DNA of 64,000 nt from Streptomyces sp. NBRC 110028 (GTDB lineage: Bacteria; Actinomycetota; Actinomycetes; Streptomycetales; Streptomycetaceae): contig NZ_BBUZ01000024.1 of assembly GCF_001417735.1 (NCBI RefSeq), positions 430,094-494,093 of the forward strand, given 5' to 3'. The position numbers and the translations under genes are program-made. The notes below the pieces were generated by a model. It was not told where the DNA came from. It did not search any database and saw nothing but the letters and a program-made list of their open reading frames with translations. Of this stretch, positions 39,506 to 49,006 are shown piece by piece (the first letter of the stretch is position 1; every line of letters starts with the position of its first letter).

Positions 39506-40816
39506 ATGCGTGAAAGAAGGCTGCGCCGGGCCCGCACCCGGTTCGCGGCGGCCCTCGGCGCCTCGGCGCTGATCGGCTCGGTGGCGGTCGCCGCCGGACC
39601 GGCACAGGCCGCGCCGCAGGCACCGGCCAAGTCCGCGGCGGCCGCCGCGGACTGCAGCGCCGCGTACAAGATCCAGGAGACCCTGGACGGCGGCACCGTC
39701 TGGCGAATGTGCTGGCACTACGAGAGCAAGGCCGGGCTGGTGCTCGACAACATCTCGTACCAGCCCAAGGGCGAAGCACGTCCCATCAAGGTGCTGACCT
39801 CGGCGAAAATCGGCCAGATCCACGTCCCGTACGACGACGGCAAGGCCGAGTACGACGACCTCACCGGGCAGGGCTTCGCCCAGGGGCTGCAGCAGCTGGC
39901 TCCGGCCGAGTGCCCCGGCGGCACCATCAAGACCGTGCGGGTGCCGGACGCCTGGGACCCCGACCACCCGGACGTCAAGGGGCTGTGCGCCACCACCCGG
40001 TCCCGCGGCCACGCCTACCGCATGGACGACGGCCAGAAGCTCTACCAGGCCCAGGGCAAGGACCTGCTGGTCTACACCGTCAACCAGGTCGGCTGGTACG
40101 AGTACATCACCGAGTGGCGGTTCGCGGGCGACGGCATGATGTCGATGCAGGTCGGCGCCACCGGCACGCTCTCCCCGATGGACTACGACGCGGGCGACGG
40201 CCGCGGCTGGCCGATCGGCAAGGGCGCCAAGGACTACGCCACCAGCCACGCCCACAACGTCTTCTGGCGGCTGAACTTCGGCCTCGACGGCTCCCCTGGA
40301 GCCAAGGTCGAGCAGTACGACTCCAAGACCACGGCCGCCGCCGGCCGGATCCCCACGACCAAGACCACCCGCACCAAGGTCACCAAGGAGCTGGCGGGCG
40401 ACGCGGTGGGGTCCCGGTGGTGGCGGGTGGTGAGCACGGCGGGCAAGAACAAGGACGGCCATCCGCGCAGCTACGAGATCGTGCCCGGCCACACCACCAA
40501 GTACCAGGGACGCAGTTTCACCAAGCACGACGTCTACTTCACGCAGTACAACAAATGTGAACAGTTTGCGAGCAACAACCTGGCGAACTGCGGCGCCCGG
40601 GCCGGTAAGAGCGTCGACACATGGGTCAACGGCCAGACGCTCACCCACCCGGTCGTGTGGGTCAACATCGGGTTCCACCACATCGCCCGTGACGAGGACC
40701 AGGAACCGATGCCGCTGCACTGGCAGGGTTTCCAACTCGCCCCCCGCGACGTGACCGCGATGAACCCGCTCACGCCTCCCGCACTCGCCGGCCACAACGG
40801 CCACACAGAAGAATAA
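39506..40816 (+). CDS. Secreted copper amine oxidase-like protein (catalytic domain only, altered TPQ motif)
   Basis: This 436-residue protein has a Tat-like/Sec leader (MRERRLRRARTRFAAALG ... AQAA). The copper-amine-oxidase catalytic fold is indicated by the VPYDDG entry region, the VGWYEY motif (family VGNYEY; the tyrosine becomes TPQ), the copper histidines in HAHNVFW and a third His in GFHHIARDEDQEPMPLHWQGFQLAPRDV. The asparagine before the TPQ tyrosine is replaced by tryptophan, which may alter cofactor formation or specificity. N2 and N3 domains are missing, so it is shorter than classical enzymes (about 650-700 residues). It may oxidise amines or serve in morphogenesis. Confidence 0.72.
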   Translation: MRERRLRRARTRFAAALGASALIGSVAVAAGPAQAAPQAPAKSAAAAADCSAAYKIQETLDGGTVWRMCWHYESKAGLVLDNISYQPKGEARPIKVLTSAKIGQIHVPYDDGKAEYDDLTGQGFAQGLQQLAPAECPGGTIKTVRVPDAWDPDHPDVKGLCATTRSRGHAYRMDDGQKLYQAQGKDLLVYTVNQVGWYEYITEWRFAGDGMMSMQVGATGTLSPMDYDAGDGRGWPIGKGAKDYATSHAHNVFWRLNFGLDGSPGAKVEQYDSKTTAAAGRIPTTKTTRTKVTKELAGDAVGSRWWRVVSTAGKNKDGHPRSYEIVPGHTTKYQGRSFTKHDVYFTQYNKCEQFASNNLANCGARAGKSVDTWVNGQTLTHPVVWVNIGFHHIARDEDQEPMPLHWQGFQLAPRDVTAMNPLTPPALAGHNGHTEE

Positions 40817-40836
40817 GGTTGGCCCTCGGGCCGACC
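40817..40836 (+). terminator. Small hairpin directly after the amine oxidase-like gene
   Basis: ggttggccc and gggccgacc pair over nine bases (one G-T pair) with a 2-base loop, immediately after the TAA stop. It may terminate the amine-oxidase transcript before the HEPN gene. Confidence 0.5.
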
Positions 40837-40910
40837 GGAGTGTCGCACCGCCCCCGCCTGAGCAGTAGTCTGCGGTGATCGTTGGTGCGGGGGCGGAAGG
40901 CGGTGCGCAG

Positions 40911-42161
40911 GTGAGCTCGGGCGGGCTGGAGCTGCCCCCTGGTGACGGAGGTCCCGGGGGTGACGGCTCCACCGAGGCACCCCCCGGTGCGGTGTCCCTG
41001 GTGCGTCCGATGGAGATCGGAGCGGAACTGGACTGGGGCGCGGACGCCTGGGACGAGGTGCGGACGCGCGCACGCCGGGCCGGGCGGGCCTACATCTGGC
41101 TGAATCTGGTCGAACAGCGGCTGCGCGCGGTCGTCGGCGCGGTGCTCCGGCCGATCTACGAACCGGTCCACGGCGACGACTGGGTCATCGCCGCCGCCGG
41201 ACCGGCCGGCCAGGAGTGGGTGCAGCGGGCCGTGGCGGTCCGGGAGGTGAGCCGCCGCAAGGGCTATCTGCTCGACCCGGCCGACGACAACACCCTCAGC
41301 TTCCTCACCCTGCCCCAGCTGCGCGAACTCCTCGTCCAGCACTGGCCGTGCTTCGAGCCCTACCTGGACGACCGGCGCGAGGTGGAGCTGGCCCTGGACG
41401 AGCTGGAGGTGGCCCGTAACGTCGTCTCCCGCAACCGCGCCCTGTCCGGGACCGTGCTGGCCCAGGCCGAGCGGGCCTCGGCCCGGCTGCTGGAGATCCT
41501 CGGCAGCGGCACCGGAGACCCCGTCACCGACCGGCTGCCCATCGACGCGGTCGAGGACCTGGTCGGCGACCGCTACGCGGACGTGGTCGGCGTCCACCCC
41601 GACCGGGTGCGGCTCCAGCGGCAGCTGCCCGTCGAGGACCTGTTCGGGGGCGCCCGGCGGCTGGACGCGGTCGGCATCGGGCTCAACCTCCTGGTCCAGA
41701 ACTACTCCGGCCGCCGCCTGGTCCGCCTCGCCGAGGCCGGCTGCCGGGCCCGGCTGCTGTTCCTCAACCCCGCCAGCAGCGCGGTACGGCGCCGGGAGCG
41801 CGAGCTGGGTTTGAAGAAGGGCGAGCTGAGCCGCTCGGTGGAGATGAACATCCTCCACATGCGCCGGGTGCGCGCCGCCCTGCGCGACCCGGGCGCCTTC
41901 GAGATCCACGTCTTCGACGAGACCCCCCGCTTCACCGCCTACCTGGTCAACGGCGACGGCTCGGACGGGCTCGCGGTCGTCCAGTCGTACCTGCGCAAGG
42001 CACGCGGCATGGAGGCCCCGGTCCTGGTGCTGCGCGGCGGCGGCCGGGGGCGCGAAGTGGTGCGCGAGGGGCGCGATCCGAATGAGGGCGACGGCGGGCT
42101 CTTCGGCACCTACCGGGAGGAGTTCGAGAGCGTCTGGTCGGACTCCCGCCCGGTGTCCTGA
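40911..42161 (+). CDS. SAV2148-family HEPN-domain protein
   Basis: This 416-residue protein is highly conserved among Streptomyces. The start is GTG 40911 (MSSGGLELPPGDGG), matching relatives, with ggaagg upstream. An N-terminal Swt1-like HEPN region (AWDEVRTRARRAGRAYIWLNLVEQRLRAVVG ...) is followed by a helical middle and an alpha/beta C-terminal domain (GIGLNLLVQNYSGRRLVRLAEAG ... ETPRFTAYLV). HEPN proteins are often RNases or nucleic-acid-associated, but this family has no established role. It lies between trehalose genes without coupling. Confidence 0.82.
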   Translation: MSSGGLELPPGDGGPGGDGSTEAPPGAVSLVRPMEIGAELDWGADAWDEVRTRARRAGRAYIWLNLVEQRLRAVVGAVLRPIYEPVHGDDWVIAAAGPAGQEWVQRAVAVREVSRRKGYLLDPADDNTLSFLTLPQLRELLVQHWPCFEPYLDDRREVELALDELEVARNVVSRNRALSGTVLAQAERASARLLEILGSGTGDPVTDRLPIDAVEDLVGDRYADVVGVHPDRVRLQRQLPVEDLFGGARRLDAVGIGLNLLVQNYSGRRLVRLAEAGCRARLLFLNPASSAVRRRERELGLKKGELSRSVEMNILHMRRVRAALRDPGAFEIHVFDETPRFTAYLVNGDGSDGLAVVQSYLRKARGMEAPVLVLRGGGRGREVVREGRDPNEGDGGLFGTYREEFESVWSDSRPVS

Positions 42162-42235
42162 GGAGCCCGCTGCCGGCCGGCCTCAGCCGAGGCCGCGCTT
42201 GGCGCGCTCGGCCCGCGCACAATCCGGCCGGGCCG

Positions 42236-42436
42236 TGCGTCGGCTTCATCGGGGTCGTCGCCGGGCGGCGCGGCCACGGCTACGCGTACGACCTGCTCGT
42301 GGAGTGCACCCACGAGCTGGTGGAACGCGGCGCGATCAGGATCGCCGCCGCGACCGACCGGGACAACCGGCCGATGGCCGCGCATTTCGCCAGGGCGGGC
42401 TATCCGGTCACCCAGGAGCGCATCGACCTCGTGTGA
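42236..42436 (+). pseudogene. GNAT acetyltransferase, C-terminal remnant
   Basis: One frame ending at TGA 42434-42436 reads VVAGRRGHGYAYDLLVE ... TDRDNRPMAAHFARAGYPV, which matches the acetyl-CoA-binding loop (R-x2-G-x-G/A) and last helices of GNAT acetyltransferases. No start codon or N-terminal half lies upstream, so this is a decayed 66-codon fragment. It fills much of the 371-bp gap between the HEPN gene and treZ; nothing else is evident there. Confidence 0.7.
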
Positions 42437-42532
42437 CACCTTCACCGGCCGGTACCGCCCTGCTGCGCGATCGGTGCTCCGTCCCCCAGCATGGTCCCGG
42501 ACCCGTTCGCATGACGAGGTGAGGAGAGGGCA

Positions 42533-44305
42533 GTGCTGTTCGAGGTGTGGGCGCCGCATGCCGAGCGGGTCGGGCTGCATGTCGCCGGAAGCGGGCAGGG
42601 CCGTACGCGTCCCATGGAGCGCGATCCCGCGCGGGACGGATGGTGGCGGGCCGAGGCCGAGGCGGGGCACGGGACGGCTTACGGCTTCGCGCTCGACGAC
42701 GGCCCGCCGCTGCCCGATCCGCGCTCCCGCCGCCAGCCGGACGGGCCGGAGGGGCTGAGCGCGGTGGTGGACCCCTCCCGCTTCGGCTGGGAGCGGGAGT
42801 GGTTCGGGCGGCCGCTGCCGGGCGCGGTGCTGTACGAGCTGCACATCGGGACGTTCACCCCGGAGGGCACCTTCGACGCGGCCGCGAGGCGGCTGCCGCA
42901 TCTGGCCGGTCTCGGCGTCACGCACGTGGAGCTGATGCCGGTGTGCCCGTTTCCGGGGACGCACGGCTGGGGGTACGACGGGGTGGCGCCGTGGGCCGTG
43001 CACGAGCCGTACGGCGGGCCCGGGGGGCTGGCCCGGTTCGTGGCCGCCGCGCACCGGCAGGGCCTCGGCGTCGTGCTGGACGTGGTGCACAACCACCTGG
43101 GGCCGTCCGGCAACCGGCTGCCGGAGTTCGGGCCGTACTTCACCGACACCCACCACACCCCGTGGGGCGCGGCGGTCAACCTGGACGCGCCCGGCTCCGA
43201 CGAGGTCCGCGCGTACTTCATCGGCAGCGCGCTCGCCTGGCTGCGCGACTACCGGCTGGACGGGCTGCGGCTGGACGCCGTGCACGCGCTGCACGACACC
43301 CGGGCCCGGCACTTCCTGGCCGAGCTGTCCGCCGCGGTGGACGCGCTGGCGGCCCGGGTCGGGCGGCCGCTGTTCCTGATCGGCGAGTCGGATCTGAACG
43401 ACCCGCGCACCACGACGCCGCGCGAGGCGGGCGGCCACGGTCTGCACGCCCAGTGGAACGACGACTTCCACCACGCGCTGCACACGTACCTCACCGGCGA
43501 ACGGCAGGGCTACTACGCCGACTTCGCCGACTTCGGCGCCGGGGGCCCCGGGGCCCTGGCGAAGACGCTGAGCGGCGGCTTCTTCCACGACGGTACATAC
43601 TCGGCCTTCCGCGGCCGCCGCCACGGCAGCCCGCTGCACCCGCCCACCACCCCGGCGCACCGGCTCCTCGGCTACGCCCAGACCCATGACCAGATCGGCA
43701 ACCGGGCCACCGGCGACCGGCTGTCCGGGCGGCTCTCCCCCGGGCTGCTGGCCTGCGCGGCGGCGGTCGTGCTGTGCGCGCCGTTCACGCCGATGCTGTT
43801 CATGGGCGAGGAGTGGGGCGCGGGTACGCCCTGGCAGTACTTCACCGACCACCGGGACCCGGAGCTGGCCGAGGCCGTACGGCGCGGGCGCCGCCGGGAG
43901 TTCGCCGCCCACGGCTGGGCGGAGGCGGACATCCCGGACCCCCAGGCCCCGGCGACCCGGCTGCGGTCCTGCCTGGACTGGACGGAGCCGGACCGGGAGC
44001 CGCACCGCGCGCTGCTGGACTGGCACCGGCGGCTGATCGCGCTGCGCCGCGCCGAGCCCGCCCTGACCGACCCCGCCTGGTCGTGCGCCGTGCCGCCGGC
44101 CGGCGGGGGCGGCTGCTTCGCCTTTCGGCGCGGCCCGCTGTGCGTCGTCCTCAACCCGCACGGCCGCCCGGCGGACGCCCGGCTGGAGCCGAGCCCCGCC
44201 GGGGTCACCGAGGTGGTCGCCGCCTGGCGGCCGGTCGAGCCGCCGGGCCCGGACGGCACGCTGCGGCTGCCGCCGGAGACGGCCGTGGTGCTCAGGTCGG
44301 CCTGA
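42533..44305 (+). CDS. treZ: Malto-oligosyltrehalose trehalohydrolase
   Basis: This 590-residue GH13 enzyme starts at GTG (MLFEVWAPHAERVGLHV) behind ggagagg. The short N-terminal CBM48-like domain is followed by the barrel with YELHIGTFTPEGTF, LDVVHNHLG, LDGLRLDAVHAL (nucleophile D), LIGESDLNDPR (acid E) and QTHDQIGNR (third D). It cleaves the trehalosyl end made by TreY. It stands about 6 kb from treY-glgX and on the opposite strand, with unrelated genes between. Its stop is seven bases from the convergent msrB stop. Confidence 0.93.
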   Translation: MLFEVWAPHAERVGLHVAGSGQGRTRPMERDPARDGWWRAEAEAGHGTAYGFALDDGPPLPDPRSRRQPDGPEGLSAVVDPSRFGWEREWFGRPLPGAVLYELHIGTFTPEGTFDAAARRLPHLAGLGVTHVELMPVCPFPGTHGWGYDGVAPWAVHEPYGGPGGLARFVAAAHRQGLGVVLDVVHNHLGPSGNRLPEFGPYFTDTHHTPWGAAVNLDAPGSDEVRAYFIGSALAWLRDYRLDGLRLDAVHALHDTRARHFLAELSAAVDALAARVGRPLFLIGESDLNDPRTTTPREAGGHGLHAQWNDDFHHALHTYLTGERQGYYADFADFGAGGPGALAKTLSGGFFHDGTYSAFRGRRHGSPLHPPTTPAHRLLGYAQTHDQIGNRATGDRLSGRLSPGLLACAAAVVLCAPFTPMLFMGEEWGAGTPWQYFTDHRDPELAEAVRRGRRREFAAHGWAEADIPDPQAPATRLRSCLDWTEPDREPHRALLDWHRRLIALRRAEPALTDPAWSCAVPPAGGGGCFAFRRGPLCVVLNPHGRPADARLEPSPAGVTEVVAAWRPVEPPGPDGTLRLPPETAVVLRSA

Positions 44306-44312
44306 GGGCCGG

Positions 44313-44720
44313 TCAGCCCTCCTGGGGGGCGAGCCGCAGCGAGATGGAGTTGATGCAGTACCGCTGGTCGGTCGGGGTCGGATAGCCCTCGCCCGCGAAG
44401 ACATGGCCGAGGTGCGAGCCGCAGCGGGCGCACCGCACCTCGGTGCGGACCATGCCGTGCGAGCGGTCGTCGATCAGCTCGACCGCGGACGAGTCCGCCG
44501 GGTCGTAGAAGGACGGCCAGCCGCAGTGGCTCTCGAACTTCGTCTCGGAGCGGAACAGCTCCGCCCCGCACGCCCGGCACGAGTAGACGCCGGTCGTCTT
44601 GGTGTCGGTGTATTCACCGGTGAAGGCGCGCTCGGTGCCCGCCTCGCGCAGGACGTGGTACTCCTGCGGGCTCAGCTCCGCGCGCCACTGCTCCTCCGGC
44701 TTGTCGATCTCGTACGCCAT
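44313..44720 (-). CDS. msrB: Peptide-methionine (R)-S-oxide reductase
   Basis: This 135-residue enzyme repairs methionine-R-sulfoxide in proteins. Two CxxC pairs bind structural zinc (YSCRACG and VRCARCG), GWPSFYDP contacts substrate, [18 protein letters not shown] contains the catalytic cysteine (RYCIN). ATG start behind ggaggg. It lies 13 bp downstream of murC and probably shares its transcript. Confidence 0.95.
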   Translation of the reverse strand: MAYEIDKPEEQWRAELSPQEYHVLREAGTERAFTGEYTDTKTTGVYSCRACGAELFRSETKFESHCGWPSFYDPADSSAVELIDDRSHGMVRTEVRCARCGSHLGHVFAGEGYPTPTDQRYCINSISLRLAPQEG

Positions 44721-44733
44721 GGCAGGACCCTCC

Positions 44734-46215
44734 TCAGCTCTCCCGGCTCGCCGGGCTCCTCAGGGCGCTCCGGGCTCGCCGCGTCTGCAGACGGGCGAGG
44801 ATCTCCGGACCGAGGTCGGTGACATCGCCCGCGCCCATGGTGAGAACAAGGTCACCGGGCTCGGCCATTCCGGCGATGAGCCCGGGGACCGCGGACCGGT
44901 CGTGCTCGGCGGCCACCTCGGCGCCGTGGCGGACGGCGGCGTCGATCACCAGGGCGCTGGTGATGCCCGGGACCGGGTCCTCGCGGGCCGGGTAGATGTC
45001 GAGGACGACGGAGGCGTCGGCCAGCGCCAGGGCCTCGCCCATCTCGGCGCCCAGCTCCTGCGTACGGCTGAACAGATGCGGCTGGAAGACCACCAGGACC
45101 CGGCCGTCCCCGGCGCCGCCGCGGATGGCCTCCAGATCGGCGGCGATCTCGGTGGGGTGGTGCGCGTACGAGTCGATGACCTGCACCCCGGCGGCGGTGC
45201 CCTTGAGCTGGAGGCGGCGCTTGACGCCGGTGTACGAGGCGATCGCGGGGGCGAGTTCGCGGGCGGGCACGTCGAGGGCGGCGCCCGCGGTGAGGGCGGC
45301 GACGGCGTTGAGCGCGTAGTGGCGGCCGGGCACGGAGACGGTGAAGGTGATCTCACCGTCTCCGTCACCGTCATCGCCACCACCGCCCGGGCCCTTCGCG
45401 AACTGGACGGTGACCTCGCTGGTCAGCCCGTTCGGGACGATGTCCAGCACCCGTACGTCGGCGTCGGCGGCCTCGCCGTAGGTGAGGACCCGCAGGCCCT
45501 CGCGGCCGGCGACCATGCCGGTCAGCTCGCGCGCCCCGGGGTGGTCGGCGGAGATCACCAGGGTGCCGCCGGGGCGGACACGCTCCACGAAGGTCCCGAA
45601 CGAGTCGTAGATCTCGTCCATGGAGGCGTAGTTGGCGTGGTGGTCCAGCTCCACGTTGAGGATGATCGCGACCTCGGGCGCGTACTTGTGGAAGCTGCGG
45701 TCGCTCTCATCGGCCTCCGCGACGAAGATCTCGCCGCCGCCGTGCTCGGCGCTGGAGCCCGGCACGTCCAGGTCCCCGCCGATCACGTACGACGGGTCGC
45801 GGCCGAGGGTGCCCAGCGAGACGGCGAGCATCGAGGTCGTGGTCGTCTTGCCGTGCGTACCGGCGACCGCGATCGGGCGGTGGCCGTCCATGAGGGCGGC
45901 CAGCGCGTCGGAGCGGTGCACGACGGGGATGCCGCGCTCGCGCGCGGTGACCAGTTCGAGGTTGTCGGCGCGGATGGCGCTGGAGACGACGACGCTGGTG
46001 GCGTCGGGCGCGACGTTCGCGGCGGCGTGGCCGAGGTGCACGGTCGCGCCCAGCTCGCGCAGCGCCGCCACGATCGGGGAGTCCTTGGAATCACTGCCCG
46101 CGACCCGTGCGCCGCGCTGGAGGAGGACCTTCGCGACGCCCGACATACCGGCGCCGCCGATGCCGATGAAATGCGGACGGTCCAGCGCGTCGGGGGCAAT
46201 GCCGGCCGGTGCCAT
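44734..46215 (-). CDS. murC: UDP-N-acetylmuramate-L-alanine ligase
   Basis: This 493-residue cytoplasmic ligase adds L-alanine to UDP-MurNAc in peptidoglycan synthesis. [18 protein letters not shown] is the UDP-MurNAc-binding Rossmann entry, [10 protein letters not shown] the ATP P-loop, [11 protein letters not shown] and [10 protein letters not shown] are Mur-ligase motifs. An acidic glycine-rich loop ([14 protein letters not shown]) near residue 275 is an insertion relative to most MurC proteins. ATG 46215 begins [18 protein letters not shown]. Downstream is msrB. Confidence 0.95.
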   Translation of the reverse strand: MAPAGIAPDALDRPHFIGIGGAGMSGVAKVLLQRGARVAGSDSKDSPIVAALRELGATVHLGHAAANVAPDATSVVVSSAIRADNLELVTARERGIPVVHRSDALAALMDGHRPIAVAGTHGKTTTTSMLAVSLGTLGRDPSYVIGGDLDVPGSSAEHGGGEIFVAEADESDRSFHKYAPEVAIILNVELDHHANYASMDEIYDSFGTFVERVRPGGTLVISADHPGARELTGMVAGREGLRVLTYGEAADADVRVLDIVPNGLTSEVTVQFAKGPGGGGDDGDGDGEITFTVSVPGRHYALNAVAALTAGAALDVPARELAPAIASYTGVKRRLQLKGTAAGVQVIDSYAHHPTEIAADLEAIRGGAGDGRVLVVFQPHLFSRTQELGAEMGEALALADASVVLDIYPAREDPVPGITSALVIDAAVRHGAEVAAEHDRSAVPGLIAGMAEPGDLVLTMGAGDVTDLGPEILARLQTRRARSALRSPASRES

Positions 46216-46310
46216 GTACGGGTCTCCCCTGGGTGAGCGGTCTTCTCGGTTCTGTCGGCCCCGATTCTCGCACCCCGCCGGACCCCGCCCCCACGGTTCC
46301 CCCGCGGTGC

Positions 46311-46814
46311 TCAGCCGCCCGCGGGCGTCCGCCCCTCGCCGACCTCGTCATCGGTGTGCGAGAACAGCTTCAGCACCGGGACGCCGACCTTGTGGCGGGC
46401 CCGGGAGGCCCAGTCGCGGTGGAAGAACTCCTCCACGAAGTGCGGCGCGGTCAGGACGATCACCTCGTCGGCGCCGGTCTCCTCCACCACCCCGCGCAGG
46501 ACGTCCAGGGGGCGCCGCTGCACGACCTGGCCGCGGGCCTCGCCGCCCGCCGCGCGCAGGGCCGCCACCGATTGGCTCAGGGCGCGCTCGGCGGGCTCCA
46601 GCGCCTCGCTGCCCTCCGGCTCCTCGCCTTCCTGGGCGGCCTGTTCCAGCTCGCCGAGGGCGATGTCGTCGATGGCGCGCAGCAGCCGGTCCTTGCTGCC
46701 CCGGGGCTGCATCAGCACGACGAACGAGACCGGGTCATCGCCGTGCAGGGTGGTGACGAACTCCACGTCGGCGGCGGTCAGCGGCTTTTCGATCATCAAA
46801 ATGCTCGTGAACAC
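46311..46814 (-). CDS. Conserved actinobacterial protein, UspA-like alpha/beta fold
   Basis: This 167-residue protein begins MFTSILMIEKPLTAADVEFV and contains alternating hydrophobic strands and helices (VSFVVLMQPRG, ADEVIVLTAPHFVEEFFHRDWASRARHKVGVPVLKLF) like universal-stress or nucleotide-binding alpha/beta proteins, with an acidic linker in the middle. Relatives beside murC in Streptomyces are sometimes labelled indole-3-glycerol phosphate synthase, but the catalytic barrel of that enzyme is absent. Function unknown. Confidence 0.7.
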   Translation of the reverse strand: MFTSILMIEKPLTAADVEFVTTLHGDDPVSFVVLMQPRGSKDRLLRAIDDIALGELEQAAQEGEEPEGSEALEPAERALSQSVAALRAAGGEARGQVVQRRPLDVLRGVVEETGADEVIVLTAPHFVEEFFHRDWASRARHKVGVPVLKLFSHTDDEVGEGRTPAGG

Positions 46815-46886
46815 GACGTGCGCCCTTCTCGTTTACGTCGAGGAAGCGGTGGAAAACAGGGGGAACAGGGTCCATTGAGCGTAAAT

Positions 46887-47708
46887 CTATGGGTAAATCC
46901 GACAGTAGCGGGTGAAAAGGAAACCGGCGTCCTCCAGTACGGAAGCGAGAGAGAACCGTTCCGGTTCCGCGGCCAGGGGTCCGTTCGCGATCCGTGCCGC
47001 GTCGCCCGCGACCATCAGCGGGGCCACCGCCAGGCACAGCTCGTCCAGCACCCCGGCGGTCGCGAACTGCGCCAGCAGCCTGGGGCCGCCCTCGGTCAGC
47101 AGCCGGGTGTAGCCCAGCTCGGCGAGGGCCGTCGGGACCGCCGCCACGTCGACCCGCCCCGAGGGCCCGGCCCCCGCGCGCACCACCTGGGCCCCGGCCG
47201 CCTTCGCCGCCGCGACCCGGTCCTCCGCGGCCCGCGCGCCGGTGATCACCACGGTCGGCACCAGCGGCTCGGTGAACAGCGGAGCTGAGAAATCCAGCTC
47301 CAGGCTCGCGCTGACCACGGCGATCGCGGGCGCCGGGGGCTGGCCGAGCGCCGCCCGCCGCGTCGAGAACGCCTCCCGGGCGCGGGCGGGCCGGTAACCC
47401 TCCTTGCGCACGGTCCCGGCGCCGACCACCACCGCGTCGGCGAGGCCGCGCAGCATCCCGAAGATCCGCATGTCGGTCTCGGACGACAGCGGCTTCGACC
47501 GGCCGTCGTGGTGCGCCGCGCCGTCCAGCGAGGACACCATGTTGGCCCGCAGATAGGCCCCCGACGCGCTGTGCGGCCGCTCCGGATAGGCGTACGCGTC
47601 GGCCAGCTCGTCGAGCCCCCACTCGCGGTCCCGGACGGGATCCCCGGCGGCCGGGGGCGGGGTGGACGGGTCGGTGGGCAAGGCGGGCAAGGGGAACAGG
47701 CGTCGCAT
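46887..47708 (-). CDS. Pyrimidine reductase (RibD C-terminal-like)
   Basis: This 273-residue protein has the dihydrofolate-reductase-like RibD_C fold: NMVSSLDGAAHHDGRSKPLSS, DMRIFGMLRGLADAVVVGAGTVRKEGY and LLTEGGPRLLAQF are the conserved substrate and NADPH segments. Such proteins reduce the ribosyl side chain of a pyrimidine in riboflavin or deazaflavin (F420-type) chemistry. No deaminase domain is attached. It is divergent from zapE, with a 66-bp shared promoter region. Confidence 0.85.
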   Translation of the reverse strand: MRRLFPLPALPTDPSTPPPAAGDPVRDREWGLDELADAYAYPERPHSASGAYLRANMVSSLDGAAHHDGRSKPLSSETDMRIFGMLRGLADAVVVGAGTVRKEGYRPARAREAFSTRRAALGQPPAPAIAVVSASLELDFSAPLFTEPLVPTVVITGARAAEDRVAAAKAAGAQVVRAGAGPSGRVDVAAVPTALAELGYTRLLTEGGPRLLAQFATAGVLDELCLAVAPLMVAGDAARIANGPLAAEPERFSLASVLEDAGFLFTRYCRIYP

Positions 47709-47774
47709 GGCCGCAGTGTGACATGGCTCCCTCCGGGACGGTCCACTCGGAAAATGCGACTACCCTGGACACCC

Positions 47775-48878
47775 GTGTCCGCACCAATCACCACGTCCGG
47801 CTCGGCAGGCTCAATAGCCGCCGAAGCCCCCGTCGCCCTCACGGCCCGCGCGCCGCAGGTGCCCGCCGAGCGCCTGGTGGCCGAGATGGTGCCGCCGCCA
47901 CGGTTCGCCACGGTGAGCTTCGACAACTACATCCCGGACCGCGACCAGCCCAGCCAGGCCGAGGCCGTCACCGTGCTGCGCGGCTTCGCCGGACGGCTGG
48001 GCTCCAGTGCGGGTACGGGCAAGGGCGGCCGCAGACACTGGTTCCGCCGGGCGGCCAAGCCCGCCGCCCCCAGCGGCCCGCGCGGGGTGTACCTCGACGG
48101 CGGCTACGGCGTCGGCAAGACCCATCTGCTGGCCTCGCTGTGGCACGCCACCCCGGCCGCGCCCGAGCGGAAGGCGTTCGGCACCTTCGTGGAGCTGACG
48201 AACCTGGTCGGCGCGCTCGGCTTCCAGCAGACCGTGAAGACCCTGAGCGACCACCGGCTGCTGTGCATCGACGAGTTCGAGCTGGACGACCCGGGCGACA
48301 CCGTCCTCGTCTCGACCCTGCTGGGCAAGCTGGTCGAGGCGGGCGTGGCGCTCGCCGCCACGTCCAACACCCTCCCCGGCAAACTCGGCGAGGGCCGGTT
48401 CGCCGCCGCCGACTTCCTGCGCGAGATCCAGGGCCTGTCCGCCCACTTCCAGCCGGTGCGCATCGACGGCGAGGACTACCGCCACCGCGGGCTGCCCGAG
48501 GCCCCCGCCCCGCACTCCGACGAGGTGGTCACCCGCGCGGCCAAGCGCACGCCCGGCGCCTCCCTGGACGCCTTCCCCGCCCTGCTGGAGCACCTGTCCC
48601 GGGTGCACCCGAGCCGTTACGGCGCGATGTGCGACGGCGTCCAGGCCGTCTGCCTGACCGGGGTCGGGCCCGTGCCCGACCAGTCGACCGCGCTGCGGCT
48701 GGTGGTGCTCGCGGACCGGCTCTACGACCGCGAGGTGCCGGTGCTGGCCTCCGGGGTGCCGTTCGACCAGCTGTTCAGCGAGGAGATGCTGAACGGCGGC
48801 TACCGCAAGAAGTACTTCCGGGCGATCTCCCGCCTCACCGCGCTCGCCCGCGACGCGCGGCAGCTGGCCGAGGCGTAG
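47775..48878 (+). CDS. zapE: Cell division protein ZapE (AFG1-like ATPase)
   Basis: This 367-residue P-loop ATPase has Walker A DGGYGVGKTHLLASL, Walker B LLCIDEFELDDPGDT and the AATSNTLPGKLGEGRFAAADF sensor region of the AFG1/ZapE family. ZapE modulates FtsZ-ring constriction in E. coli. GTG 47775 has no ribosome binding site but a -10-like taccct lies at 47760-47765, so a leaderless mRNA is possible. The C-terminus (RLYDREVPVLASGVPFDQLFSEEML) agrees with full-length relatives. Confidence 0.9.
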   Translation: MSAPITTSGSAGSIAAEAPVALTARAPQVPAERLVAEMVPPPRFATVSFDNYIPDRDQPSQAEAVTVLRGFAGRLGSSAGTGKGGRRHWFRRAAKPAAPSGPRGVYLDGGYGVGKTHLLASLWHATPAAPERKAFGTFVELTNLVGALGFQQTVKTLSDHRLLCIDEFELDDPGDTVLVSTLLGKLVEAGVALAATSNTLPGKLGEGRFAAADFLREIQGLSAHFQPVRIDGEDYRHRGLPEAPAPHSDEVVTRAAKRTPGASLDAFPALLEHLSRVHPSRYGAMCDGVQAVCLTGVGPVPDQSTALRLVVLADRLYDREVPVLASGVPFDQLFSEEMLNGGYRKKYFRAISRLTALARDARQLAEA

Positions 48879-49006
48879 GCCGGGGGCGCGGGCCGGGGGC
48901 CGGGGGCGCGGGCGCGCGCCGTATCGATCAGATGGTTCCCGGGCGCCGGGGGCGCGTGATACACACGTGCGGTCATCTTTCCTGTCCGCCAGCAGGGAGT
49001 TACCGC

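Noticed and set aside
46311..46814. Indole-3-glycerol phosphate synthase, a name used for relatives
   Set aside because: The 167-residue protein lacks the TIM-barrel motifs and length of that enzyme.
48961..49006. PHO box before the PhoX-like gene
   Set aside because: Only one partial 11-bp unit (ggtcatct...) is visible, without a second direct repeat.
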